DNA of 6,463 nucleotides, from NCBI GenBank assembly GCA_964442745.1, contig CAYUAI010000147.1, positions 1 through 6,463 of the forward strand. The letters are read 5' to 3'. The notes below the pieces were generated by a model. The model saw nothing but the letters and a program-made list of their open reading frames with translations. It was not told the DNA's origin and searched no databases. Made by a program: the position numbers and the translations under genes. Shown here one piece after another: positions 1 through 6,141 of this stretch; within the stretch, counting starts at the first letter, position 1, and each line of letters starts with the position of its first letter. The stretch comes from CAYUAI01 sp964442745. GTDB taxonomy: Bacteria > Pseudomonadota > Gammaproteobacteria > S012-40.

Positions 1-114
1 TTTGTGTTTGACCATCAAATATTTATTGATGAAAAACCAAGCTATTACTGTTTTTTAAATGAAACTCATAATATGATCGGCGCCGAAGTTTTTGCTAAAT
101 ATGCCCCTGAATAA
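1..114 (+). CDS. C-terminal end of a GFA-like (CENP-V/GFA domain) protein, partial
   Basis: The frame is open from the first base and ends with TAA at 112-114, giving the last 37 residues of a protein whose start lies outside the window. The readable tail includes HQIFIDEKPSYY and MIGAEVFAKYAPE. This pattern (an aromatic/His-Ile-Phe-Val strand, Asp/Glu-Lys-Pro, Tyr-Tyr, then a Met-x-Gly-Ala-Glu-Val-Phe ending) resembles the C-termini of GFA-family proteins, small zinc-binding proteins related to glutathione-dependent formaldehyde-activating enzyme. The Cys ligands that would prove the family are upstream and not visible, so the name rests on remembered similarity of the tail only. It lies on the same strand as the efflux genes but almost 800 bases upstream, so it is unlikely to share their operon. 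Confidence 0.45.
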   Translation, partial: FVFDHQIFIDEKPSYYCFLNETHNMIGAEVFAKYAPE

Positions 115-128
115 ATCCTAATGAATGG

Positions 129-150
129 GCTCCGCAAAAGCTTTCGGAGC
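129..150 (+). terminator. Stem-loop after the first gene, possible weak terminator
   Basis: GCTCCG at 129-134 pairs perfectly with CGGAGC at 145-150 around a 10-base loop (CAAAAGCTTT), 14 bases after the stop codon of the preceding gene. The position suits transcription termination or 3'-end protection. No run of T follows the stem, so it is not a standard intrinsic terminator. Confidence 0.3.
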
Positions 151-340
151 GTGATATCTCGCGAAAAGCGATGGCAAAAAACCGCTAGTTTTATAACCAG
201 AGATTTTTATTGATGAAGTGAGTGAATTGTTTAACGGCATTGGTGATGGTGTCTGTCGTACTCATTAAAGCTTCGTCGTAAGTTTAAACTGACTTCAGGA
301 AAAATCATTAAAAAATACCGCATCATTTTCTTTTTCCCAG

Positions 341-369
341 GTAGCGTGGATTAAGCGTAGTGAATCCAC
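341..369. repeat. Short dyad repeat of the GTGGATT...AATCCAC type
   Basis: GTGGATT at 346-352 is the exact reverse complement of AATCCAC at 363-369, separated by a 10-base loop (AAGCGTAGTG) and preceded by GTAGC. The sequence closely resembles a widespread bacterial intergenic palindrome of the form GTAGGGTGGATTA...TAATCCACC, seen in many copies in proteobacterial and cyanobacterial genomes. Here the arms are shorter than in the form I remember and the loop differs, so it is either a worn copy or a chance match. Only one copy is present in the window. Confidence 0.45.
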
Positions 370-393
370 ATCAGCCATGAACGATGCAACGAC

Positions 394-522
394 GTGCCAT
401 CAGAATTATTAAAAGTCAAAGACAGCCTGCACGAACTCAATACCGAATCCATTTACCATACAGAAGATCGCCCACTCGCAGATAGATTAAAACGTATCAT
501 TATCCAAATCGATAGGAAGTGA
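394..522 (+). other. Small open frame, possible remnant of an unknown gene
   Basis: The frame is open from 364 and ends with TGA at 520-522. The first possible start is GTG at 394, giving 42 residues. I see no clear Shine-Dalgarno sequence. The residues read like real protein: ELLKVKDSLHELNT, then YHTEDRPLADRLKRI and IQIDRK, a charged pattern compatible with two short amphipathic helices. There is a vague resemblance to small helical DUF4404-type proteins, but I do not recognise it securely. The frame starts right after the dyad repeat at 341-369, which may have disrupted the upstream part. It may equally be a random open frame. Confidence 0.2.
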
Positions 523-717
523 TACCTACGTCCTTGGAAAATAATAGACCAAAGTGTCCGATCCGTCGACGTCGAGAGCTTGTGATGCGCTACGGTGATG
601 GGATTCGTGAAGTCTGGCTGATAACTTATCTTGAATTTTTGTCATTTTCAGTTCAGATACAATATTTATCATCGAATATTTAAACAAAAGTAAAAAAAAA
701 AGTGCAAAAAAAAGACA

Positions 718-821
718 ACTATACCCGTCGCGTTATGGACTTAGGTGTTGAGAGTGCGTCAATTTTTGTTCTCAGCGAGGCGCGCCACCAACAGTAGGCG
801 CTTTAGGCGACGAAATATAGT
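718..821. repeat. About 104-bp stretch with imperfect inverted ends (small non-coding mobile or palindromic repeat?)
   Basis: The left end ACTATACCCGTCGC (718-731) and the reverse complement of the right end, ACTATATTTCGTCGC (807-821), match at both sides of a short diverged centre. The interior holds GC-rich blocks (GAGGCGCGCC, GTAGGCGCTTTAGGCG) and no open frame. Size, inverted ends and absence of coding fit a miniature inverted-repeat element or REP-pair-like palindrome. The right end (GACGAAATATAGTCATTC) resembles intergenic repeats I recall from gamma-proteobacteria, but I cannot confirm it. No target-site duplication is evident. It sits directly upstream of the decayed channel gene. Confidence 0.4.
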
Positions 822-865
822 CATTCTACGCCTAATTTACCACAAAGTTATTATGTGACCATTCC

Positions 866-896
866 TTGCTGTAAAGCATACGGCTCTTCTTAATAT
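866..896 (+). promoter_or_regulatory. Candidate promoter upstream of the decayed channel gene and efflux operon
   Basis: TTGCTG at 866-871 and TAATAT at 891-896 look like -35 and -10 boxes separated by 19 bases, ending 11 bases before the ATG at 908. A 19-base spacer is longer than the sigma-70 optimum and is typical of promoters opened by MerR-family metal sensors. However, no strong MerR-type dyad fills the spacer; only a small TGCT/AGCA dyad (867-878) overlaps the -35 box. No regulator gene is in the window. This is a candidate from pattern alone. Confidence 0.25.
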
Positions 897-907
897 TTAG
901 CGATAAA

Positions 908-1411
908 ATGAAACAAGCCACTCGACATATTTATATACTCCTGGCGAGTGTATTGCTAACGCTCGGTTACCTGCTGATAAATTTTCTTATGAAGATCATG
1001 ATTCACTGGAAATTTCTACAAAACTATGACTAAAAGATGTTCTTGAGCACATTTTGTTAAGCGATCCAATAAATGTCTGCGAAGAGCGCGCATATGGCTT
1101 AAGCCGTTGGCCTGGAGAGCATACATGGTTCTATTCGGTTTAGATTTTGCCTATCAATCAGATCGATTAATAAACAATAAGGCGTTGCGAGAATGGGAAA
1201 CTAACCGCAAAATTCCTTTATCGCGTAAGGGTAATGTCAAGCGACGGTACCAGAACATTTACGGATGGCACGGGCTGTGTCTCGGATTGGTGAACTCGAT
1301 GTTAGACAACTGTGGCGAATGGCTTTTGCCGAAATGCCGCTTGTCATTCATCAGCTCGAAGAAAAACAAGCAATAGCAAGAATTGATCAATCGCCAGGAA
1401 GATTATTATGA
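908..1411 (+). pseudogene. Decayed outer-membrane channel gene of the TolC/CzcC type (CBA efflux outer component)
   Basis: Pieces of one TolC-family protein can be read in three frames. From ATG 908 a hydrophobic signal sequence runs (RHIYILLASVLLTLGYL). A shift near 970 continues as LPADKFSYEDHDSLEISTKL, then an in-frame TGA (1027-1029), then LKDVLEHILLSDPINV, the usual start of the mature TolC domain. Another shift near 1085 gives AWRAYMVL, AYQSDRL and KALREWETNRKIPLSRKGN, matching the (R)EWE...IPLWRKGQR segment of metal-efflux channels. At about 1250 the reading jumps to the last 53 codons (RIGELDVRQL, LEEKQAIARIDQS), typical of the TolC C-terminus. Only about 167 codons remain of a usual 400-480, so the middle is deleted. 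Its TGA (1409-1411) overlaps the ATG of the next gene, showing that it was the first gene of this operon. It cannot yield a working channel. Confidence 0.82.
1396..1410 (+). promoter_or_regulatory. Ribosome binding site and ATG of the membrane-fusion gene
   Basis: AGGAAG at 1396-1401 lies 6 bases before ATG 1408-1410 and fixes that start. The site lies inside the last codons of the decayed channel gene, whose TGA shares two bases with the ATG (ATGA). The start was probably translationally coupled when the channel gene was intact. It must now rely on this site alone, because ribosomes no longer reach the junction in the old frame. Confidence 0.65.
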
Positions 1412-2514
1412 TTCGTTTAAAAATTAGTCAGTTTATGTTAATTAGCCTGTTGTTATCGTTAGCGGTGACAAATAGTTTGGCAGAAGTCGTTAAGTTAAGT
1501 GAAATTCAGGTGATATCCTCCGGCATTATGATAGATTCGATGGATAAGGTATCCACAACTTTTGGCAAGACAATTCCTGGGAGAGTTGTCGTTCCACCTG
1601 CACAGCTATATGTCGTTAGCGCACCGCAATCCGGTATGATTGAAAAACTTATGGTCGCTGTTGGTGATCAGGTGATTAAAGGGCAGGTGATTGCCCAATT
1701 ACAAAGCCCTGATATGATTGTTGCGCAACGTGATTTTTTACAGAGTATTGCGCAGCAAGGTTTTTCAGGTCAGGCGATGAAACGGGATGAATCGCTGCTT
1801 AGCGAAGGAGTGATTTCACAACGCCGCTATCAGAAAACGCTAAGTCGATATCAGCAGCTGGCCGCAATGGTGGCAGAGCGACGTCTGGCATTGAAGCTGG
1901 CTGGTATGGATACATCCGCCATTGAGCAGCTTGAGGCGAGTGGGGAAATCAGCGCCGGCTTGAAAATACATTCCCCCATTAGCGGTGTTGTGTTGGATGC
2001 ACAGGTTGAACCAGGACAACGATTATCAATAAGTGATCCGTTGTACCGTATCGGCAAACTTAACACCCTTTGGTTGGAAGTCAATGCCCCTCTGGAAGTG
2101 GTTCATGAATTCAAGATTGGTGATCGTTTACATGTCCATGGTCAGGAGCTAAATGGTAAGCTCATCGCCATCGGGCGCAATGTTGATGAAGTGAGCCAGA
2201 CCGTGTTGGTGCGGGCAAAAATTTCCATCAATACGGATAAGCTGCGTCCCGGCCAATACATTCAGGTTGCACATGTGACAGAAACCACTGAGCCAAGATT
2301 CCAATTACCATCAAAGGCGGTGGCGCGAACGGGTAAAAAATCATATATTTTCGTAAAAATTAGTGAGGGTTTCATCGCTAAACTAATAACCGTTCATTCC
2401 ACCCGCGGTGAAAATTCCATTATTTCCGGCGATATCAATGGTGATGAACCCATTGCTATTTCCGGTATAGCAGCGATTAAAGGTGCTTGGGTTGGTCTGG
2501 GCGGAGGTGATTAG
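1408..2514 (+). CDS. Periplasmic membrane-fusion (adaptor) protein of a heavy-metal RND efflux system, CzcB/CusB-like
   Basis: This 368-residue protein would link the inner-membrane RND pump to an outer-membrane channel. Residues 1-25 form a Sec signal peptide (hydrophobic core LISLLLSLAV, likely cleavage after SLA at 25); there is no lipobox Cys. The first half of the barrel-sandwich (lipoyl-like) domain is at about 66-102 (SAPQSGMIEKLMVAVGDQV), a helical hairpin follows at about 103-175, and the second half is at about 186-214 (HSPISGVVLDAQVEPGQRL). A beta-barrel covers about 220-290 (ending LRPGQYIQV), and a membrane-proximal domain runs to the end. The length is usual for the family. It lacks the His-rich N-terminus of some CzcB proteins and I see no CusB-type N-terminal Met motif, so it gives little hint of the metal. 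Its stop TAG shares one base with the GTG of the pump gene. Confidence 0.9.
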   Translation: MIRLKISQFMLISLLLSLAVTNSLAEVVKLSEIQVISSGIMIDSMDKVSTTFGKTIPGRVVVPPAQLYVVSAPQSGMIEKLMVAVGDQVIKGQVIAQLQSPDMIVAQRDFLQSIAQQGFSGQAMKRDESLLSEGVISQRRYQKTLSRYQQLAAMVAERRLALKLAGMDTSAIEQLEASGEISAGLKIHSPISGVVLDAQVEPGQRLSISDPLYRIGKLNTLWLEVNAPLEVVHEFKIGDRLHVHGQELNGKLIAIGRNVDEVSQTVLVRAKISINTDKLRPGQYIQVAHVTETTEPRFQLPSKAVARTGKKSYIFVKISEGFIAKLITVHSTRGENSIISGDINGDEPIAISGIAAIKGAWVGLGGGD

Positions 2515-2516
2515 TG
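2503..2516 (+). promoter_or_regulatory. Strong ribosome binding site and GTG start of the RND pump gene
   Basis: GGAGGTGA at 2503-2510 is a near-perfect anti-16S match placed 3 bases (6 from the GGAGG core) before GTG 2514-2516. The GTG shares its first base with the TAG of the fusion-protein gene, which supports this start and tight coupling of the two subunits. Confidence 0.75.
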
Positions 2517-5500
2517 CTTTCCCATCTGATTCAATTTGCGCTGACCCAACGCATAGTGGTTATGTTAGGTGTGGTATTATTAGTCGGTGGTGGCTGGTAT
2601 TCGTTGACCAAAATTCCTATTGATGCTTTTCCTGATATTTCATCGACGCAGGTAAAAATTATTATCAAAGCGCCCGGCATGACACCGGAAGAAGTCGAAG
2701 CGCGTATTACTGCTCCGATAGAAGTCGAGATGCTTGGTATACCGAACCAGTCAATGTTGCGTTCTGTAGCGAAATATGCATTGACTGATATCACTGTTGA
2801 TTTTTCTGATAATACTGATATTTACTGGGCACGCCAGCAAGTAGCAGAGCGTTTGAACAATATATGGGGCGATTTGCCTGCTGGCATTAGCGGTGGTATT
2901 GCACCAATGACAACACCATTGGGTGAAATGTTTATGTTCACCATTGACGGGGGTAATCTGACATTAACTGAACGACGTACATTGTTGGACTGGGTGATTC
3001 GTCCAGTACTGCGTACTGTCCCTGGTGTTGCGGATGTTAATTCACTTGGCGGATTGGTGAAGACTTTCGAAGTTGTTCCAAGCCGTTCACGGATGAATTC
3101 TCGTGGGGTTAGCATTCAGGATTTGATCAGTGTACTTGAAGAAAATAATCGAAACGATGGTGCAGGACGGTTGAATGAGGGGGAAGAATCTTTACTGGTT
3201 CGCACGGAGGGTAGCATTCAGTCATTAGACGATGTCCGCAGTATTGTTGTGAAAAAACGGCATAATGTTGTGGTGCGTATCGTTGATGTTGCTGATGTAC
3301 GGATTGGTAGTTTAACCCGCTATGGCGCGGTGACCCGCGATGGCGAAAGTGAAGCGGTGGAAGGTCTAGTGCTGGGTTTACGTGGTGCAAATGCCCACGA
3401 AGTAGTGCGTATGGTTAAGCAAAAATTGGCTGATCTTGCGCCCAGTTTACCTGAGGGTGTGGAGACAAATGTTTTTTATGATAGAAGTATATTAGTCGAC
3501 ACAGCCGTTCAGGCGGTGGCTCAATCCCTTGGCGAAGCTATTGTGCTGGTGCTTATTCTGCTGGTCTTATTTTTGGGGAGCTTGCGAGCGGCTCTTACGG
3601 TAGCTATGATTTTGCCACTGGCTGCGTTTGGTACTTTTGTGCTGATGAAATATTTCAATATGTCAGCTAATCTCATGAGTTTGGGGGGGTTGGCCATTGC
3701 AATTGGTATGCTGGTCGACGCAGCGGTCGTGATTGTTGAAAATATTATCACTCATCTCGCTCGTGCAGGTTCTCATCCAAAATTGCCTCGTTTGCATATT
3801 ATTTATCGTGCAGTCAGAGAAGTTTCAGTACCCGTCACATCAGGCATCGCAATTATTATCATTGTTTTTCTGCCGCTGTTAACCTTGCAAGGTCTGGAAG
3901 GTAAGCTATTCATTCCTGTCGCATTAACCATTGTGTTTGCGCTAGGTAGTTCATTGTTATTATCTCTTATTGTGATACCGGTACTGGCGTCTCTGTTTCT
4001 AAAAAATATGAGTCATAAAGATGCTTGGTTGGTGCGAGTATTGCTGACAATTTATGGACCGGTTCTTAAGTGGAGTTTGCGCAACCCAATCATCGTCGTT
4101 GTTAGTGCTTTGATAGCGTTTATTGCGACGGGATTTGTATATACCCTGATTGGGAAATCATTTATGCCAACCATGGATGAGGGGGATTTAATCTTGCAAT
4201 TAGAAAAACTTCCCTCGATTAATCTTGAGCAGTCAGTGGCAATCGATTTACTTGTTCAGCGTGAACTGATGAAACGGATACCGGAAATAACCGGTGTAGT
4301 TGCGCGTGTTGGTAGTGATGAAATCGGATTAGACCCCATGGGGTTGAATGAAACTGACTCTTTTTTAGTGCTTAAGCCACAAAGTGAGTGGCGTATGAAT
4401 GACAAAGAAGCATTGATGGATGAGATTCGCCGAGTGATGAATGGTATTGCGGGTGTTAGCTATGGTTTTAACCAACCTATCGAGATGCGTGTTTCTGAAA
4501 TGCTGGTCGGTGTACGGGGTGATCTGGCAATTAAGGTTTTTGGAGCGGATTTGGCTGAGTTAAATAAATTATCTGGAGAGATCAAAAGTATTGTCGAGAA
4601 ATTACTCGGTGCTGAGGATGTTCGAGTCACTGAAAACGAAGGTGTACAGTATTTGCAAGTGAAAATCGATCGTTTAGCGGCTGGCCGTATGAATTTGTCC
4701 GTCGATGATATTGAAGTCATGTTGCGGGCTTACGTTGAAGGAACGCCGATCGGCAACGTGCATGAAGGCGCACGTCGTACACCTTTAGTGTTGCGTGGAT
4801 CGGCGAGTATTCGATCTAATCCTGATCGCTTTATGGATATGCAGATCACTTTACCTGATGGGCGCAATGTTCCATTGTCTGCTGTCGCACGACTCGAACG
4901 GATAGAAGGCCCGGTCAAAGTCGATCGTGAGCGTGGTCAACGAATGGCGGTTGTGACTTCCAATGTGCGTGATCGTGATCTTGTGGGATTTGTTGATGAG
5001 GCTAAATTGATCATTGGCAAGGAACTGAAACTTCCGACTGGCTACCGTCTGGAATGGGGAGGGCAATTTGAAAATCAGCAACGTGCAGCAGAACGTTTAA
5101 GTATCGTGGTGCCGATTTCGTTGGCGTTGATTTTTTTATTGTTGTTTACTACCTTTGGCTCCATTCGGCAATCGCTGCTTATTTTGGGGAATATACCATT
5201 TGCTCTGATTGGTGGTATATTTGCTCTTTGGATTTCTGGTGAATATTTGTCAGTACCCGCCTCAGTGGGTTTTATCGTTTTGCTTGGGGTTGCGGTATTG
5301 AATGGGGTGGTACTTGTGAGTTATTTTAATCAACTAAAAGCGCAAGGAATGGCCATTGCCGATGTGGTGGTGGAGGGTGCAAAAAGACGCTTGCGACCGG
5401 TATTGATGACAGCTTCAATTGCTGCTTTTGGTCTGGTTCCACTATTATTTGCTTCTGGCCCAGGCTCCGAAATCCAGCGCCCTTTGGCGATTGTTGTTAT

Positions 5501-5591
5501 TGGTGGGCTGGTGACATCAACACTTTTAACGCTGATTGTTTTGCCGATTATGTATCGCCGTTTTGGCTTTGCTAACGGGAGAGCCGCATGA
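2514..5591 (+). CDS. Heavy-metal efflux RND pump (HME-RND, CzcA/CusA family), intact
   Basis: This 1025-residue proton-driven inner-membrane pump would export metal ions through a tripartite CBA complex. It shows the full RND plan: TM1 at about 12-31, a first periplasmic loop to 337, TM2-TM7 between about 338 and 545, a second loop to 861, and TM8-TM12 between about 862 and 1012. TM4 carries GGLAIAIGMLVDAAVVIVEN (391-410) with the proton-relay Asp402 and Glu409. The early IPIDAFPDIS (34-43) is typical of metal pumps. Periplasmic motifs are CzcA-like: FMPTMDEGDLILQLEKLP (550-567), EIGLDPM (603-609), LVLKPQSEW (618-626), QPIEMRVSEMLVGVRGD (654-670). By eye, CusA Met573 aligns with Gln562 and Met623 with Glu662, so Cu(I)/Ag(I) export is less likely, although TM4 looks more Cus/HME5-like than CzcA-like. 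The metal is unassigned. No frameshift or missing segment was found. The stop overlaps the next ATG (ATGA). Confidence 0.93.
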   Translation: MLSHLIQFALTQRIVVMLGVVLLVGGGWYSLTKIPIDAFPDISSTQVKIIIKAPGMTPEEVEARITAPIEVEMLGIPNQSMLRSVAKYALTDITVDFSDNTDIYWARQQVAERLNNIWGDLPAGISGGIAPMTTPLGEMFMFTIDGGNLTLTERRTLLDWVIRPVLRTVPGVADVNSLGGLVKTFEVVPSRSRMNSRGVSIQDLISVLEENNRNDGAGRLNEGEESLLVRTEGSIQSLDDVRSIVVKKRHNVVVRIVDVADVRIGSLTRYGAVTRDGESEAVEGLVLGLRGANAHEVVRMVKQKLADLAPSLPEGVETNVFYDRSILVDTAVQAVAQSLGEAIVLVLILLVLFLGSLRAALTVAMILPLAAFGTFVLMKYFNMSANLMSLGGLAIAIGMLVDAAVVIVENIITHLARAGSHPKLPRLHIIYRAVREVSVPVTSGIAIIIIVFLPLLTLQGLEGKLFIPVALTIVFALGSSLLLSLIVIPVLASLFLKNMSHKDAWLVRVLLTIYGPVLKWSLRNPIIVVVSALIAFIATGFVYTLIGKSFMPTMDEGDLILQLEKLPSINLEQSVAIDLLVQRELMKRIPEITGVVARVGSDEIGLDPMGLNETDSFLVLKPQSEWRMNDKEALMDEIRRVMNGIAGVSYGFNQPIEMRVSEMLVGVRGDLAIKVFGADLAELNKLSGEIKSIVEKLLGAEDVRVTENEGVQYLQVKIDRLAAGRMNLSVDDIEVMLRAYVEGTPIGNVHEGARRTPLVLRGSASIRSNPDRFMDMQITLPDGRNVPLSAVARLERIEGPVKVDRERGQRMAVVTSNVRDRDLVGFVDEAKLIIGKELKLPTGYRLEWGGQFENQQRAAERLSIVVPISLALIFLLLFTTFGSIRQSLLILGNIPFALIGGIFALWISGEYLSVPASVGFIVLLGVAVLNGVVLVSYFNQLKAQGMAIADVVVEGAKRRLRPVLMTASIAAFGLVPLLFASGPGSEIQRPLAIVVIGGLVTSTLLTLIVLPIMYRRFGFANGRAA

Positions 5592-5890
5592 AAAACTGTA
5601 TTCTAATCCTGGTTGCTGCACCAGAACTGGAAGAAGTTATTGTTGATTGGTTATTGGAACAGGATGATATCAGTGGTTTTACCAGTCATCCGACTTATGG
5701 ACAAAGTCGGGAGCAAGAAAAAATGAGTCTCATTGAGCAAGTGATAGGACGCCAGCGCAAAGTGATGTTTCATCTTCATCTCAAATCCGACATGCTTGCC
5801 CCGGTGCTTATTAGCCTGCAGGAAAATTTTACCGGTACAACTCTGGAGTACTGGGTGATTCCTGTGATACAGACGGGAAGTTTGAGTTGA
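5588..5890 (+). CDS. DUF3240 family protein
   Basis: This 100-residue soluble protein has no signal peptide. It begins at an ATG that overlaps the pump's TGA (ATGA 5588-5591) and is preceded by GGAG at 5578-5581, so its synthesis is probably coupled to the pump. It reads like DUF3240: a hydrophobic first strand (CILILVA, 4-10), ELEEVIVDWLLEQ (13-25), ISGFTS (28-33), SLIEQVIGRQRKVMFHLHL (47-65) and LEYWVIPV (86-93). The alternation of strands and helices suggests a small PII/ferredoxin-like alpha-beta fold. Genes of this family often neighbour heavy-metal RND operons, so an accessory or regulatory role is inferred; no biochemical function is established to my knowledge. His34, His62, His64 and Cys4 could bind metal, but this is speculation. 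Confidence 0.82.
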   Translation: MKNCILILVAAPELEEVIVDWLLEQDDISGFTSHPTYGQSREQEKMSLIEQVIGRQRKVMFHLHLKSDMLAPVLISLQENFTGTTLEYWVIPVIQTGSLS

Positions 5891-6005
5891 AATTCCAAAA
5901 ACAGCCAAAAAACGTATCAAACAGCGGCTCCTATCCTATGCGCAAGCACATTGTTCAGGAAAGTATATTCGTCTTGATATCAGGTTTTGTCAGAAATATT
6001 GTTGA
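5889..6005 (+). pseudogene. N-terminal remnant of a conserved hypothetical gene (IPKTAKKRIKQRL type)
   Basis: In the frame starting at 5889 one reads EIPKTAKKRIKQRLLSYAQA, then CSGKYIRLDIRF, before a TGA at 6003-6005. This matches my memory of a small conserved hypothetical family in proteobacteria and cyanobacteria that begins (I/V)PKTA+KRI..+L..YA, continues GKY.+LDIRF+G.FCYIDAY and is roughly 120-170 residues long. Here only about 38 codons remain. No start codon precedes them: the in-frame upstream codons are GTT, then TGA at 5883-5885. The frame is lost right after the RF motif, where the strongly conserved FCYIDAY part should begin. The remnant starts inside the last codons of the DUF3240 gene, so a deletion probably joined them. 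Function unknown. Confidence 0.55.
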
Positions 6006-6043
6006 ATTAAACGATACAAAAACAACAGGCGTGTCAGTTAAGG

Positions 6044-6071
6044 CGATTTTGATATTTTCGGTAGAAAATCG
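6044..6071 (+). terminator. AT-rich inverted repeat downstream of the efflux operon, doubtful terminator
   Basis: CGATTTT (6044-6050) pairs with AAAATCG (6065-6071). Alternatively, ATTTTC (6054-6059) pairs with GAAAAT (6064-6069) around a GGTA tetraloop. This is the only stem-like structure I see between the end of DUF3240 and the repeats. It is AT-rich and has no T tract after it, so termination here is only a possibility. Confidence 0.2.
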
Positions 6072-6141
6072 AGAGTACGGATAATTGGACGACTCTTAAA
6101 TATGTAATTTTTGTGCAACCCTCTATTTACGACCAAAGTGC

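Larger units (their letters stand above)
151..907. other. Long stretch without an intact gene
   Basis: No open frame here has a convincing start, ribosome binding site and length on either strand. The stretch holds a dyad repeat at 341-369, a possible gene remnant at 394-522, a comparatively GC-rich patch around 548-619 that I do not recognise, an A-rich tract at 689-713 (runs of ten and eight A), and an inverted-repeat stretch at 718-821. The many short, broken frames suggest eroded coding DNA rather than a compact regulatory region. Confidence 0.6.

Noticed and set aside
191..265. 24-codon reverse-strand frame starting MSTTDTITNAVKQF
   Set aside because: Too short, with a weak ribosome binding site and no known match. 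It may be the tip of a lost gene, but this cannot be supported.
526..645. 39-codon reverse-strand frame starting MTKIQDKLSARL
   Set aside because: It has an ATG but no clear Shine-Dalgarno sequence, no recognised family, and competing open frames overlap it on both strands. Not enough to call a gene.
1107..1376. 89-codon open frame with a TTG start as a separate small gene
   Set aside because: Its first half (AWRAYMVL, REWE...IPLSRKGN) is a middle fragment of the decayed TolC-type gene and its second half is out-of-frame reading of that gene's C-terminus. No ribosome binding site supports TTG 1107.
2531..5081. Several reverse-strand open frames of 60-100 codons within the pump gene
   Set aside because: They lie wholly inside the intact RND coding sequence, lack ribosome binding sites and show no family features; they are shadows of the pump gene.
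5887..6084. 65-codon open frame with a TTG start after DUF3240
   Set aside because: A different frame of the same DNA (5889-6005) reads as a recognisable conserved hypothetical N-terminus, so this frame is a shadow. It also has no convincing ribosome binding site.
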